Positions 11,311 through 23,108 of a DNA stretch of 64,000 nt are shown piece by piece (position 1 is the stretch's first letter; each line of letters begins with the position of its first letter). Made by a program: the position numbers and the translations under genes. The notes beneath the pieces are model-generated. The model was not told where the DNA came from. It did no database searches and saw only the letters and a program-made list of their open reading frames with translations. The DNA is taken from assembly GCA_047495785.1 (NCBI GenBank), contig JBLDXI010000060.1:389011-453010 (forward strand), given 5' to 3'. The stretch is from Lepidodermella squamata. Lineage: Eukaryota > Gastrotricha.

Positions 11311-12199
11311 GTTTACAATAAATAAGAGCTAAAATTAATTATTTAATTTGCCCTCGTGTCGTTTTGCTCTAATTTCGATCTCTATCGATTTTTATTCATT
11401 TACCCATTCATCAAACTAATCCAAAAAATCAACTAATTTGTTTATTCATTTTAGATTCATTTGCGGAGCTGTCCGTGCGGAGCTGTCGCACGAGAGCGGA
11501 TGGCAACCCGCCGGCACAGGTTAGTCTCTCTTAATTTTCTAACATTTATTTTATATTTCCTCGAATTTTCTAGGTTTTTACCAATGGAAACGGCGCGGTT
11601 ACATTGGCAATTTCAACTATTCGGCAACTAAAGACCTTTATTCGCCAACTGAACGCTGAATAGCAGTGACGTCAACCGGTGTCTTCACCTATACTAATAT
11701 AGCGACTCGCCATCGACCGCCATCCACCATCGACATGACTTTATGTCGCGATAAGTCCCGATTTAAGTGAGTCACCCTGATTTTTTTATTGATTTTGATT
11801 ACCCTATCGAAATTAATCAAAATTTAAACTTGACGATTTTTCGTTCTCTCCTACTTATTATTCGCGTAATTGCTGTCGACTTTCTCGTATTTCTTCTGGA
11901 TTTAATGATCAATTAATAAATTTCAACGGAAACGTTTGCCCTCAAATTTTGAGGTACAGCAGCCATTTGAAGCCATTTGAAGTGAAGCGCGGTCACAAAA
12001 ATGACCTTTATCGACATTTCAGCTGTATTTTCCGCAAAAAATATTTTACAAAATTTATATTTAAATTTGTTCGTTCTCAAAAATCCGTATAAGCACAAGA
12101 AAATATAATCGAATTATAAGCAGCCCTTTAGGCTTTATGCATAAACTTTTCTCATCAGAGTAAAGAATTTGTATGTTCAGATCGCTCGTTTTTTTCAAC

Positions 12200-13700
12200 G
12201 TTATAACGCCTGGAATTTTGAAAAAATTTCGGTAGATCAGGGTGTTTGAAAGCGAACTCGAAAGGCTTACATTTGTCCCGGTTGCTGTAATCACGCTCGA
12301 TATTGAGGCATCAAAGAAAGCCATCTGAGGCATCGATACATGTTTCAAATGCGATTTAATACGAAAAGCCCAGCCCAGCAAAAATATTCGCTTCTTTTGC
12401 GAACATCGCACAGTCGCTGGTTGAAAAGTGGGTTTTCGTGCCAGAAATTTAGTTCCATGATATTCTTGTGTCTTGTCTTCTATCAAATCACTGATCTGAT
12501 ATTGTTCACCGTATGTCGGTATTTTTCTCCGATATGTTAACGTCTGGAATTGGAATTGGTTTGAAAGTGATTTCGACACGCTCACATTCGTTAGCTCGAT
12601 ATTGAGCAGAAAATCGCCATGATTTAGAGTCATCGATCCATGTTTACCGGGATTTCAGCGAAAAAGCCCATCATGACACAAATATCTGCTTCTTTAGTTT
12701 TGCTTTGTTGAATATTGGGAATATTGACTATTGGGACAAAATCAGCAGGCAGATTTACGCGTACAGCCAGTGACGAAGTTGCAACTTCGAATTTTGGCAT
12801 TTTTCAAGCGACCCTGAGAACCCGAATTGGGACATAACTTCGCGTAGAAACGGACAATTCGGTACCAGGTCCATTTTCAGGAAAATATGAAAGTGTGATA
12901 TGGATATAAAAGTGTGATATCTGAAAACGAAACTTTTCAACGCTATCTTTCGCGGTAGTCTTCGCGGTTGTTCAAAAAAAGTCCCAATATTTAGTAATTG
13001 ACTTGAGGATATGTCAGACTTCGGTGCCTGTTTAATAGGTTGAATAAATCAATTCGATCCAAGTTAACAAATTTTGGGCCATTTGGGCCTTGCTTTGAAC
13101 GAGTAACCTAGCAATTGAACTATAGGTTGAAGCATTCGTTCAAACTTCATCCTGACTTCTTTAATAACTACGCATAGAAACTGCGTTAACGAGGTCCGCC
13201 ACGGTATAAAAACGACGATTGAGGCAGGTTAGAAAAGTTCCATCATTCTGAGACATCGATCCTTCGTCCAATTGCAATTTGATCTGCAAGCGCATGGGGA
13301 AGTCGAATTCCAGCATCAGACATGATCGACAATCCGTTCCTTCACATTTTCAGCTTGGTCCTCTCTAAGGACTAGCATGTCTAACAGATTTTCAGATGGC
13401 AACTTCAAAGAATTTATCGTCAAAAAATTCGCCTACATTTTCAGAGAGTTATCTCGATATTTGTAGATGCCAACCGTTCCAATTTTGTCCAGTCCTCGAG
13501 ACAGCTCATTTCCTGGTTCGATTCCCATCTCCCATCATCCCTGAGATCCTGTTTTTCAAATCGTTCATTGAAGTAGTTGTTGAGATTTGCTGAGAGTTCC
13601 TGCAATTCGGAATGATAGTTAGAATTCCGATGTGAGGTGAAAAGCCCAGCCCAGCACAAACATCGGCTCCTTTAGTTTTGCTATCTTGATTATTGGGATT
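12200..13700. repeat. degenerate tandem array, unit about 300-310 bp
   Basis: The landmark GAG.CATCGATMCATG appears near 12326, 12629 and (as GAGACATCGATCCTTCG) 13249, separated by one and two units of roughly 305 bp. A second landmark, GAAAAGCCCAGCCCAGCA.A, appears near 12362, 12662 (altered) and 13637. Long open frames on the minus strand here (12061-12633) repeat internally for the same reason. It looks like an old, strongly diverged satellite or a decayed repeated-exon gene. Confidence 0.55.
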
Positions 13701-14367
13701 ATTGGGAACCTTCCATTTCGAAGCAGTGAGCATTGCTGTTGACACTCCTGCTAACTTTCATGATCAACCAATTCAGTGGTGCGCAAGAGAGTGCTCCGTC
13801 GAGGCATTTGACGGCTGGCCTTTGGCGGTCGGCTGGCCTTTGAGTTTTGCGACTGTTCGACGCTTGTTCCGTTAAAGATTTGATTTTAAATAACCTCAAT
13901 CTGCGATCTCAATTTTATGAAGTAATTTCGGTGATTAAGGTGGTGATTAAGGCGGCCGTTAAGGTACATTTCTGGCCGCCAAATTCACGGCGACCACGGA
14001 TTTAAATAGATAAATAGCAATCTGTAAACCATAATTAACTATTCGCTGAAACTAACGCTGAAGTAATTTCCCGTCATTCTCATTTTTAGTTGCTGCTGTC
14101 GATATCGCCAGTAATGCCGACCACGACATATTGTTACCGACATGCTTAGCCATAGCCATTGGTCGACAGAATAGGCCAGATTGAACGGCTACAAATCTCA
14201 TTAACAATCTACAGCGTAAGTGTAAAAAGAGGCGACATTTTTTCTTAAAAATGTCTTCTTTCATGCTCATGCGTCATTTCTCGGTATTTTCTTCATCAGC
14301 GATCTCGATTTTGTTTTGATTTTGATTTTGAATTTTGTTTTGTCTTCACATTTTCCATTGATAACCT

Positions 14368-14376
14368 GTCTGTTCC
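14368..14376 (+). repeat. target-site duplication, left copy
   Basis: GTCTGTTCC abuts the left end of the MULE-like element and is repeated exactly at 15723-15731. Confidence 0.88.
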
Positions 14377-15722
14377 GCACATTTACGGATCCGCGGTGGT
14401 TTCCTCCGGCCACTAGAACGATGTGAAAGGCTATTTTTCCATAACAATTATTTGCTTGCACACTATTGGCCGATTCAAAAATTAACGCGGTAACCGCACT
14501 AATGCCACTGTGAGACAAAATAACCGTCGACTTTGCAGATTTGTCACAGATTTGTGGCTAATAGTCAAGACCGACGCAATTATTAAGAAACACATTCTCA
14601 CAAACTGTAAAAAATGACTTTTAGCGAAAATTATCCCACTAAGAAATTTGTAAATTTCGAACGAATTTCTCAAATTTAACAATCAGTTATTGGAGAAAAT
14701 AAACTAAGGCTTCGATTTGCAAGCAATTTGAACTATTTATATTCAAAAAATCACGCCTTGGCATAATTCAAAACTATAAAAAATTACCCATTATCAATTT
14801 TCTGCTTTTAAATCGATGGTCACAAATTTAGTTATAATTTTCCATTGGATGTTGGAAAGTATGCTATCCTATTTTTTAAAATTTTCAGAGCTCAATTTTA
14901 TCGCCCATTTTTGTCGAAAAAACCGTAATGCCCATTCATAATTTAGTGTAGTAGTGACCTAATTAATTATTGTGCGGAGTGTTTGCGTGGTGCAAAACAA
15001 AAAATAGTGAGAGCAAATTTTATTGCTATGTGATATTGCTACTGCAGAAAAAACGAATAAAGCCACGAAAGCAGCGCGAATGAACGTAAACTGCAATACT
15101 GTAATGACAGTAATGACAACCTTACCCTTGACGAAAAAAATTAATCTCGGTTTTATTAAACATTTTTTTTTTGATATTCCAAGTCCGCCTGAAAAAACCC
15201 GGGTTCAGGATTGTAAATAGTGATAACAAGCAGCCTGTTGATTTCATTATCGAGTGCAGCTGAATTTTGCGTCCAGTTTTCAGCGATCCCAATTGATAAT
15301 TATTGTTGAATGTTATGGCGATCGAGTTGGGTGATTTTTTCCAATTTTTTCTAATTTTCAGCAAGGAGTCAAAGGCGTCAATAATGTTGAAATTCGAAAT
15401 TAGAGTAAAATTCACAACCTCTGCTCATTTTTCAATTATTGATTTCACTGGATTTGGGAGTTTTTTTAGGAAAAATGTTTCAATCATCCTAAAAAAATTC
15501 ACTTTCAACAGCGTCTGAAAATGAGTCTCTTATATTTGCGCCGGTCTGCATTATTAGCCATGAATTAGTCGACGGTTATTTTGTTTCGCAGCGGCATTAA
15601 TGCGACTCCCGCGTTTATTTCTGAATCGACCAATAGCGTGCGAGCAAATAATTGTGAGAGAAAACTATCCTTTCACAGTGGTTTAGTGGCCGGAGGAAAC
15701 CACCGCGGATCCGTAAATGTGC
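14377..15722. mobile_element. non-autonomous MULE-like element
   Basis: Long imperfect terminal inverted repeats of about 215 bp begin GCACATTTACGGATCCGCGG on the left and end with its complement at 15722. They contain further matched blocks such as AATAACCGTCGACT and TGGCCGGAGGAAACCACCGC. An exact 9-bp duplication (GTCTGTTCC) flanks both ends. Long TIRs with a 9-bp duplication are the signature of Mutator-like elements. The interior has no transposase-like frame, only short frames without motifs, so the element is non-autonomous. Confidence 0.9.
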
Positions 15723-15834
15723 GTCTGTTCCATTGATTGTGGCTGTCTCCTTAAATAAACAACTAAATTAATCATCTCTCATTTCATTTTTTCAGGTTAC
15801 GAATCGAAACGAACGACCGCTGTTCCATCGTAAA

Positions 15835-15948
15835 ATTGATTATTCATCGCCGATACTTGATACTGATCTGTGATTTTCACTCTTATTTTGTATTGATTAT
15901 TCATCGCCGATACTTGATACTGATCTGTGATTTTCACTCTTATTTTGT
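15835..15948 (+). repeat. perfect 57-bp tandem duplication
   Basis: The 57-bp unit starting ATTGATTATTCATCGCCGAT is present twice without any difference (15835-15891 and 15892-15948). Identity suggests a very recent slippage or duplication event. Confidence 0.95.
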
Positions 15949-16018
15949 TTCTTGACTATTATTTATATCATGTCGAATGAAGCTTTACGTTCCAAACTCC
16001 ATTTTCCGCCGACCCAGG

Positions 16019-16362
16019 CAGTAATAGGGTAGAGATGCCGCCTCAATGCTCGGCTATGCAGTTAAATAGCCACCGACGTTGGAAAAGTCGGTATAAACTT
16101 CCACCGTCCCGGCTCAGACGGCGAAAAGGACCACGTCTTGGTGAGACGGTAAAAAAAACTCCGACGATGGGAAGGTCGGTAAAAACTTCCCAAATGAGGG
16201 CTGAGCAACCAGGGCCCTCACTGTGAGTTATCACAAGTACCAAGCTGGAAGGGAACCTGTGACGATCTCTTAGGCATCTTGAGGTCAGAGGTTTTTCGCC
16301 CATTTTTCCAATGCTCAAACCGTGCTTGAAATTCCAATAAATTAAAGAATGAATGAATGGTG
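16019..16362 (+). mobile_element. SINE- or LINE-tail-like dispersed repeat
   Basis: A GC-richer block with internal short repeats (GGTAWAAACTTCC twice; GACGGYGAAA/GACGGTAAAA) ends with AATAAATTAAAGAATGAATGAATGG, i.e. an AATAAA-like signal followed by a short (GAAT)n tail. Such tails occur at the 3' ends of some non-LTR retroelements and their SINEs. No promoter boxes were identified, so the class is uncertain. Confidence 0.4.
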
Positions 16363-16485
16363 GATTAATCATGAAAATTAGATAATTGATTGGCGAGGCT
16401 TGTTTCCCATTTAGAAAGATTTTAACTGGTCAATTTCGACTGATCATTCACTTCTACTACTACTACCTCTACCACTGCTACTAAA

Positions 16486-19400
16486 ATGACAAGATCCACT
16501 TTCGATAATAGCCAGAAGCCCCCCAAAAGCAAGTCAGCAACGTGTTCAAAATGCGGCAAAAGTGGCTTCAAGATATCTAGTCATTGCTCTCAATGTAACG
16601 ATCACCATGCCGCACGACCTTGCCCAGCTGCTGCGACCTCAAATACAGCTGCGCCGTCAGTGGGTTCCGAGGTGCCATCGGTAGTGCCTGGTTACCAAAC
16701 GGCGGGATCTCCAGCAGGTATGTAATGGATTTGCATGATAGCACAACTGTTTTTTATATTTTTTTCGCCATAAGCAGGCAGTAAAAGTTCTATGGGCATT
16801 TCAAGTGAATTCTCGGGGCAAACAATTTAGAAATTTACAACGTCAGTATTTCAGAAAATCTCGCGTCATTCTTCTTAGTTGAGGAAAGGGATGATGACAA
16901 CATCAGAAAAGGGGGAATGAGTTAGAATTTTTAATAATTTTTAAATACTTCCGCGTTTAATAATTTTTAATGATTTTTTGAATAATTAATTTGAAATTGG
17001 TGACATTTTTGATCCAGACATTCAAGGCAATAACGACCGCGTTTCGTCTACTACGCCGCAACAATCGCCGCCACCAATTGGAACGTCAGCTTCTGAGCCG
17101 GAGTCTCAAAATCATCGTCGCTCTTTTGCTGATGTCGTGTCCGGCCGAATCGGCATCGCTGGACCGGATTTGGCCAGGAGATTGGCGGGCGACGCATTTC
17201 CTTACACTGATTCAGCCTACAACAGGGATGATGGTGCTACAAGTGAGTTTTTGTTAGAAGTGATCATTAATGGCCTGAATGTTGCGCGTTCTGGGACATG
17301 ACTTGATTTATTTGATTCGAAATTGCTATTTACCGATATTTTTGCTTCATTTTTTTCTTCTCTCCAAAGGTTGAAATGCCACATGTAAAAATTTTTCGCG
17401 GTCATTAATTTTCCGTTTGATCTCTTCATTCGGTGTTTTTCTGGGAATACTGAAATTTAAATTAAATTAAATTATTAATTCTTTCTTAAATTACCATATT
17501 AATTTTGTACTCAGCGGGCAACCTAAAACCAAAGTTAAATCCATTGAAATTCAATGTACTGGCCATAATTATCCAAAACCAAAATTTAATGACCGCCGTA
17601 TTAAATTAGTGGATTTTGTACTATACAGGGTGTCTCCTAAGTAACGCAATCAAATAAAATACACGGAAAAAACGATCAAAAACTCTAAAATGAGAGACCA
17701 AGTCACATCTAATGGCCGGAAAATATTCGAAAAAATTCAAAAATCACCAAAATAGTAATCAAGAATATGGCATGTTGGTGGGATTGGTCAAACCGGGTAA
17801 AATACCGAAAATTACTGAACCATTACCATCGGGATTTTCCGGGTATTCTCGGGTAAATTTAGAATTTATTGGTTAAATCGCGGGTAAAATTTGGATTATT
17901 CTCTCAGCAGGTTTGATTTGAATATAATTAGTTTAATCTCCTAAAAAAGTTGTTTCATTAAAAAATGATGCGCAACTTTTAGGACACTCTGTAGTAGTAG
18001 TATGAATATCCACTCAATTCACTTTTAGATTCAAATTCATTTTAGATTTTCCATCGATTTCAGTGAATTAGAAAATAAATTCCGGGACATTTTTTAAATT
18101 TGGAATATTCAGATGTAGCAACTGTCGGAACATAGCTAGTATTAGTTTTGTGGAGCGTTATATTGTGATCGAAACGAACACAAATTTAACCTCGCTGAAA
18201 TTCCACGCTTTATTTCAAGTTATTGCTCAATTAACTTGGCGAAAGTTTCTCAATTAGGGAACTTTTGCTCGAAAATAGGTGACCGAGAGAAGCAAACACG
18301 CTGCAAATTATGGTATTCTGCTAAATTACTGCTGATATTAGCGGGATTATTCAGTAAATCCTTGACCAAAGCAGCCGAATAATGCCCTATTTTATAGATT
18401 GCTTGGCAGTTTCACCTGACATCGCCTTGATGATTCCAGCTGCATTGCCACCCCTTCCCGATGGCGAATGGTTGAAGGAAGCAGCTCGAATCAATAGGCT
18501 GGAAATTGTCGACAACCCTGCTCGAGGCGACTGCCAATTTTACGCAGTTTCCGACGCGGCCAGGCGTGTCGGAATTGTGTATGATTTCATGCAGCTGCGG
18601 AGGTTAGCCCAAAGTCGCCTTTCTACCGGCTCCTATGACCACCTGTGGGCCTACGACCCTTTGGCGATGCAGGATGCGAGGAATTGCGGCCAGCCATTGC
18701 CTAGTACGAGTATGGCCGAGTTGACACGGCGTATCGGCATGCCTGCGAGACATGGCGGGGACTGGGGCGATAACATTTCCTTGTTATCGGTCGCAGATGG
18801 GCTTGGGGTTACCGTCAAGTTGTTCGATGCTAGAAGCCGAAACATTTTTTCCTACGGAAATGGCTCGGCTGTTATTCACATTGCGTACGACGGCAGTGGG
18901 CACTATGTTGCTCTGTTACCAGTGTTACGTTCTGAACCTGAAAGACCAGATCAATGCTCAATTAGCAGCCCGATGGAAATTCCGGCTCCAAGATCCGCGG
19001 CCGGTGTCCATTCAGTGGAACCAAATTGCGGAGCCAAATTTCATTTCGGGAATTAATTGGCTAAAAATTCGTTCTCCAAATTTGCTCTTATTTCACGATT
19101 AATTTGAAAAAATTGTAAGTTATGATATTATCTGTGATTTTTACTACGTATAAGGCAGGTAAAATAATAAAAATAAAAATAATTCAAAACAAATTTATAG
19201 TATCAACTAGGCTTCCTTGATGATTTCTCGTATTTTTACCTTTCATGATTCGACGTTGGTTATTATTTCTTGATGCGCAAAGAGAATGGGCGATTTTTTA
19301 GCTATCAATTAATAATTATACTGCAATTTGTGTGGGGAAATTTGTCAAGTAATACCTTGAAAAATAATAATAAAAACACCAAAAATGGCGTCTCGACAAA

Positions 19401-22400
19401 TTTCCAACGCGGAGAAGCCTTGAGTTCAAAGTCGTTAGCAGCCAGGAAAGCACAAAAATTCGGTCGGAAACAATTACGAAAACTCTTCGCGAAAAATTTG
19501 CACATTTGTTTCAATCGCGATTAAATTCGCCCAGGCACTGAATAAAGGCTAGGCATCCTATCCGGTAAGACAGAAAATTGATCACGTTGGGAATGAGTCG
19601 CAAATTACCCACGTTAACAGGATTTAATTGTTTTAGTTCTCTCAAAATCACGATAAACTGTTAAAATAAGTAAAAACAAGCTAATCACTGTTATTTAACA
19701 ATGGAGTAATTACCATCATTTACCATTCGATGAAAACTTTCTTCACTTATCGAAACGTAACAGATTAGTTTATTTGAACTCCATGGCTTGGTCCAGCGTT
19801 TAAAATGTTTCACGCCATTTATTCCAAAACATTTTCAACTCCTTTTTAGCTACAATTATGAAACAATTATTAATGGATTTTTCGCCATTTTTCAACAGGT
19901 GTCGTCGGAGCTGTATTCGATCCTAATAGGACACGATACCAGTTTGCTCAAGCATGGCGGTTATTCACGCCCGAACAGTGTCAGCTGGCTCGCGAGTACA
20001 GAGAATCCAACCTTGTACCGGGTGCAACAGAAAGATTCAACATCAGACCTGCGGAATTGCTGATTTTCTACAACGTCGACATCTTTCATCGCGTTTTTGT
20101 TTTCGTCCCAGCAGACAAGAAAGCTGAGCTGTTGGAAGACCCAACCAAATCTCCATTTATAGACGCACTCGGTCGGCACTATAAAGTTCGCAAATGCAGC
20201 ATCAAACTCGGCTTGGAGTTTCTGCTAAAACAGGATCAAGATCACCCAGCAGTTGCACCGCTGCTTGCCATCTTCATGGCGTTAGCTCAAGGTGATGTTG
20301 AAATGACGACTCGCTACGTAAAACCGACTAATTCTGTCGCCGCCGTCACCGTTCCGTCAAACGTCACACCGAACAATCGCTTCAAGTTTCTTTACCATTG
20401 TATTATGACGCTTGGCTCGATGGAGAATGAACTGCAGGCGATCGCCTTTCGCGACATGCGGCGAAATTTTGCGAACGTCGGCCTTGTTACCTATGACGAA
20501 GCGAACGATACGTTTCCCAACCTGGAGGCTGAAGTGAAAAACATTTTTCGCCGGCTTATCCTTGAACAGCTGGCCTGGATGCCTGTGTCGGCGAAAAAGC
20601 TGGGAATGTACATCGAGAAAATTCGTGCGATATTGCATGATTTCTTTTTCGTTTCCGGAAGCCTGGATTCCGATTATCCCTCCATTTCTTCGGTGATTTT
20701 GAAGGCCAGAGCATCTCAACAGATCGAAAGTGCTGAGAGGCTCTACCGCGAAGTCCTGGCCGAGGTGACACACGGACAGCTTACTGGTAAACTGGATCTC
20801 CCTCCGCTGGCTGATATCGTCGAAGCCAGTGTCGCTAATCCTGTTCAATGGCAACCGGTTCTTCAGCGATCGCCAGGTTCTATATTTAAAACATTCTATG
20901 TTGCATTGTTAATAAATTCTCTTTTTCCAGGTCAAACTGATGCCTCGCTGGACCAACAACGTGAAGCTTTGTCTCACGCTCTACGCAAAATCGATTTTTT
21001 GCAACAACACCGAGCAAAGTTTAATCATTCCGTTTTCGTCGGTCCTCCGGGTGCTGGAAAAACCTATCTCCTTCAAACAGTTGTTCTCTATGCAATGGCT
21101 AGAGGTCACAACGTTTGTCTCACGGCGCTGACTTCGGAGCGAGCGCGTTCACTGGGCGGACGTCACCTGCACCTGGTGTTCCCAATGCGAGTCAACACAT
21201 CAACTTACTCGCACGCTATTCTCGAGTCTCAGGACTGCATTATGGCGCTCGGCAGGGACCCGGTCAAAGCCCAGCTCATCTACCGGACAGACGTCTTCTT
21301 CATTGAAGAAATCGGTTTGGTATCAGCGGAGATGTTTGCCCTTCTCGACGCTGTACTTCGATATACAATGGGAAATGACCTCAAATTCGGCGGCAAGCTT
21401 GTCATTGCAACAGGTTCATTTCGGCTATTTTTTTAATTTCTCTGACACTTGTTTTCTATTCTAACTGTTTAGGTGACTTTGCGCAACTGCAGCCAATCAA
21501 AGTATGCTTATTTTTTCAACTTGTGATGTTTTTTACTCTATTTTTCTCAGGGTCGGCCGTTTTGGGTATCCAGCAGCCTGATGTTTTCGTTCGACGTTGT
21601 GATGCTATCACACTATGTGAGAGCCGCGCAGGATCCTCAACTTCAAGGCATCCTCGACCTTTTACGCCAGCCCAGTCTAAATGACATCCAGCGTAACGAG
21701 GTGTCCCAAACGATCTTGGCAAGAGCTCGCTTTTACAACAGCTGGGACGAAGCGCCTGACAATTTGATTCGGATAGTGACCACGCGGGCGGCTGAAAAAG
21801 AAGTTATCGAAGAGTTCATTGCGAGAAAACGCCGGCAGGTTGCTGTTGTTGACTGTGAGTCGATAGACGAGTTCCAATCGGGTTCACAGCCTTTCATGGC
21901 TACGACGAATCAGAATTTCATTAGGAAGCTCGATAAGATTTGTCTTGAACCTCGAAAGCTGTCGTTGTTTGTTGGCGAGCTGCTCTGCATGACCTACAAC
22001 AACATATCAAACGAACCCATGCAGACGTTCTCGCAAGGTCAGCTTGCCATTGTCGTCGCTATCCCGGACAACATCAAGGATAGGCAGGCTCGTGTCACTG
22101 TTCGGCTTGTTCCGCCGGGCCAGCGAGCAGCGGCTGTTGTGGATCCTACTTGGCCTCTCATACAAGTCCCGCGACATGCTGGGATGCCAATCATCGTTGG
22201 CCTTGATGCTAAACGCGCCCGCCGAGTTCAGTTTCCCTTCCGCTACTACGTACATTTTTCACGCCTCTTCATGTACATGTTCAAAATCACATTCTTTTTC
22301 AGCTTTGCACGACGGTCCACCGAATTATGGGCACTACTGTCGAAGAGGGCGTAGTTATCCAGGTGTCCGATGTCGTCAGGTCACAGCGCATGTGGGAAAA

Positions 22401-23108
22401 GGCGCAACTGCTGGTGATGGTGTCTCGGTGTCGTAATTTGGACCGTGTCGGTTTTGTCACATCGAGCCAACAAGCTACGGCTAATGCGATCGATTCGATA
22501 TTGACAAAAGACAACCCCTACGATGGCGCCATCATGTCTCGATTGGCTCAACTCGACATCCTCACCGTCCGGCAGCCTGTGGTTAGCATCACCGACCCGG
22601 TCTTCTACGTCACAAATTCGGTCGTGCCAATCGTTGACTGGGGCGTCGTTTACCACCTGATTTCGGAAACGCGCCCGTATGTTTCCTATATTGGGCAAAC
22701 TGAACGTTCGGCCGAGGAGCGCCTCAGGGAGCACAATAATGGTAACGGCGCCAACTTCACCCGAGGTGACAAGTGGCTATTGCTTGGCATAGTCTATGGC
22801 TTTACCTCGGATGAGGCTCGCATGCGACTTGAGCGGGACATCCACCGTGCTCTGAGACCTGATCTTCTGCCATGGCAAGTTCGTGCAGTTGTCATCGATC
22901 AGGTGGACGAGACAAGCGCGAGACAAGCTTTCCTTCGGAGATTGGCCATTGTCACCTTTGGACGGCTGAACGAAGCGAAAGTAACGCAGCTGGCGAACGG
23001 GCGTGGCAACGAAACACCACTGGCTCATGTCCGAGATGTATGTTTTTTGTTCGTCATCTTGTGATCTTCATGTTCTTAATTGCTATAATATAGGTGCGAT
23101 TCGAATAA
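16486..23108 (+). CDS. Pif1-like helicase with GIY-YIG nuclease domain
   Basis: My exon model is 16486-16717, 17018-17242, 19899-20876, 20931-21413, 21473-21501, 21551-22249, 22303-23037 and 23094-23108. All joins keep phase, giving 1131 residues. Exon 1 encodes a zinc-ribbon-like CX2CX10CX2C. Helicase motifs follow in order: Walker A GPPGAGKT (~515), motif II FFIEEIGL (~601, Glu in place of the usual Asp), GDFAQLQPIK (motif III), TTVHRIMGTT (motif V, ~885) and VSRCRNLDRV (motif VI). This is the SF1B Pif1/Helitron-helicase pattern. The C-terminus has GVVYHLIS...SYIGQTE...EERLREH plus a later Glu, the GIY-YIG nuclease core (~996-1060). It would unwind and nick DNA, as expected of a mobile-element replication protein. 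No HUH Rep motif was found. Introns are 49-59 bp except the first (300 bp) and second (2656 bp). Confidence 0.8.
17626..17991. mobile_element. mariner-type MITE in the helicase gene intron
   Basis: The left end CAGGGTGTCTCCTAA and right end TTTTAGGACACTCTG form imperfect terminal inverted repeats, and TA dinucleotides flank both ends (17624-17625 and 17992-17993). The CAGGGTGTC-type start and TA target fit Tc1/mariner-derived MITEs. It lies inside the large intron 17243-19898 and has no coding capacity. Confidence 0.75.
18382..19056 (+). CDS. OTU-family cysteine protease reading frame
   Basis: The frame contains an OTU core: DNPARGDCQFYAVSD (Asp, Cys nucleophile, about residues 49-63) and the late GSGHYVALL (catalytic His, about residue 175). 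OTU enzymes cleave ubiquitin-type linkages or process polyproteins. It lies in the 2.66-kb intron of the helicase gene on the same strand. An acceptor TTTTATAG ending at 18397 is in the correct phase for exon 17018-17242, and a weak donor after 19003 is in the correct phase for exon 19899. It may therefore be a 606-bp exon, giving a 1333-residue product, rather than a separate gene. Near 18930-19100 another frame looks protein-like, so the true 3' end is uncertain. Confidence 0.75.
   Translation: MPYFIDCLAVSPDIALMIPAALPPLPDGEWLKEAARINRLEIVDNPARGDCQFYAVSDAARRVGIVYDFMQLRRLAQSRLSTGSYDHLWAYDPLAMQDARNCGQPLPSTSMAELTRRIGMPARHGGDWGDNISLLSVADGLGVTVKLFDARSRNIFSYGNGSAVIHIAYDGSGHYVALLPVLRSEPERPDQCSISSPMEIPAPRSAAGVHSVEPNCGAKFHFGN

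Noticed and set aside
12061-12633. 190-codon minus-strand frame
   Set aside because: It lies in a degenerate tandem array, repeats internally with it, and shows no domain or splice context. The composition is that of AT-rich non-coding DNA.
16043-16372. 109-codon minus-strand frame
   Set aside because: It covers a dispersed repeat with a GAAT tail and has no protein-like motif.
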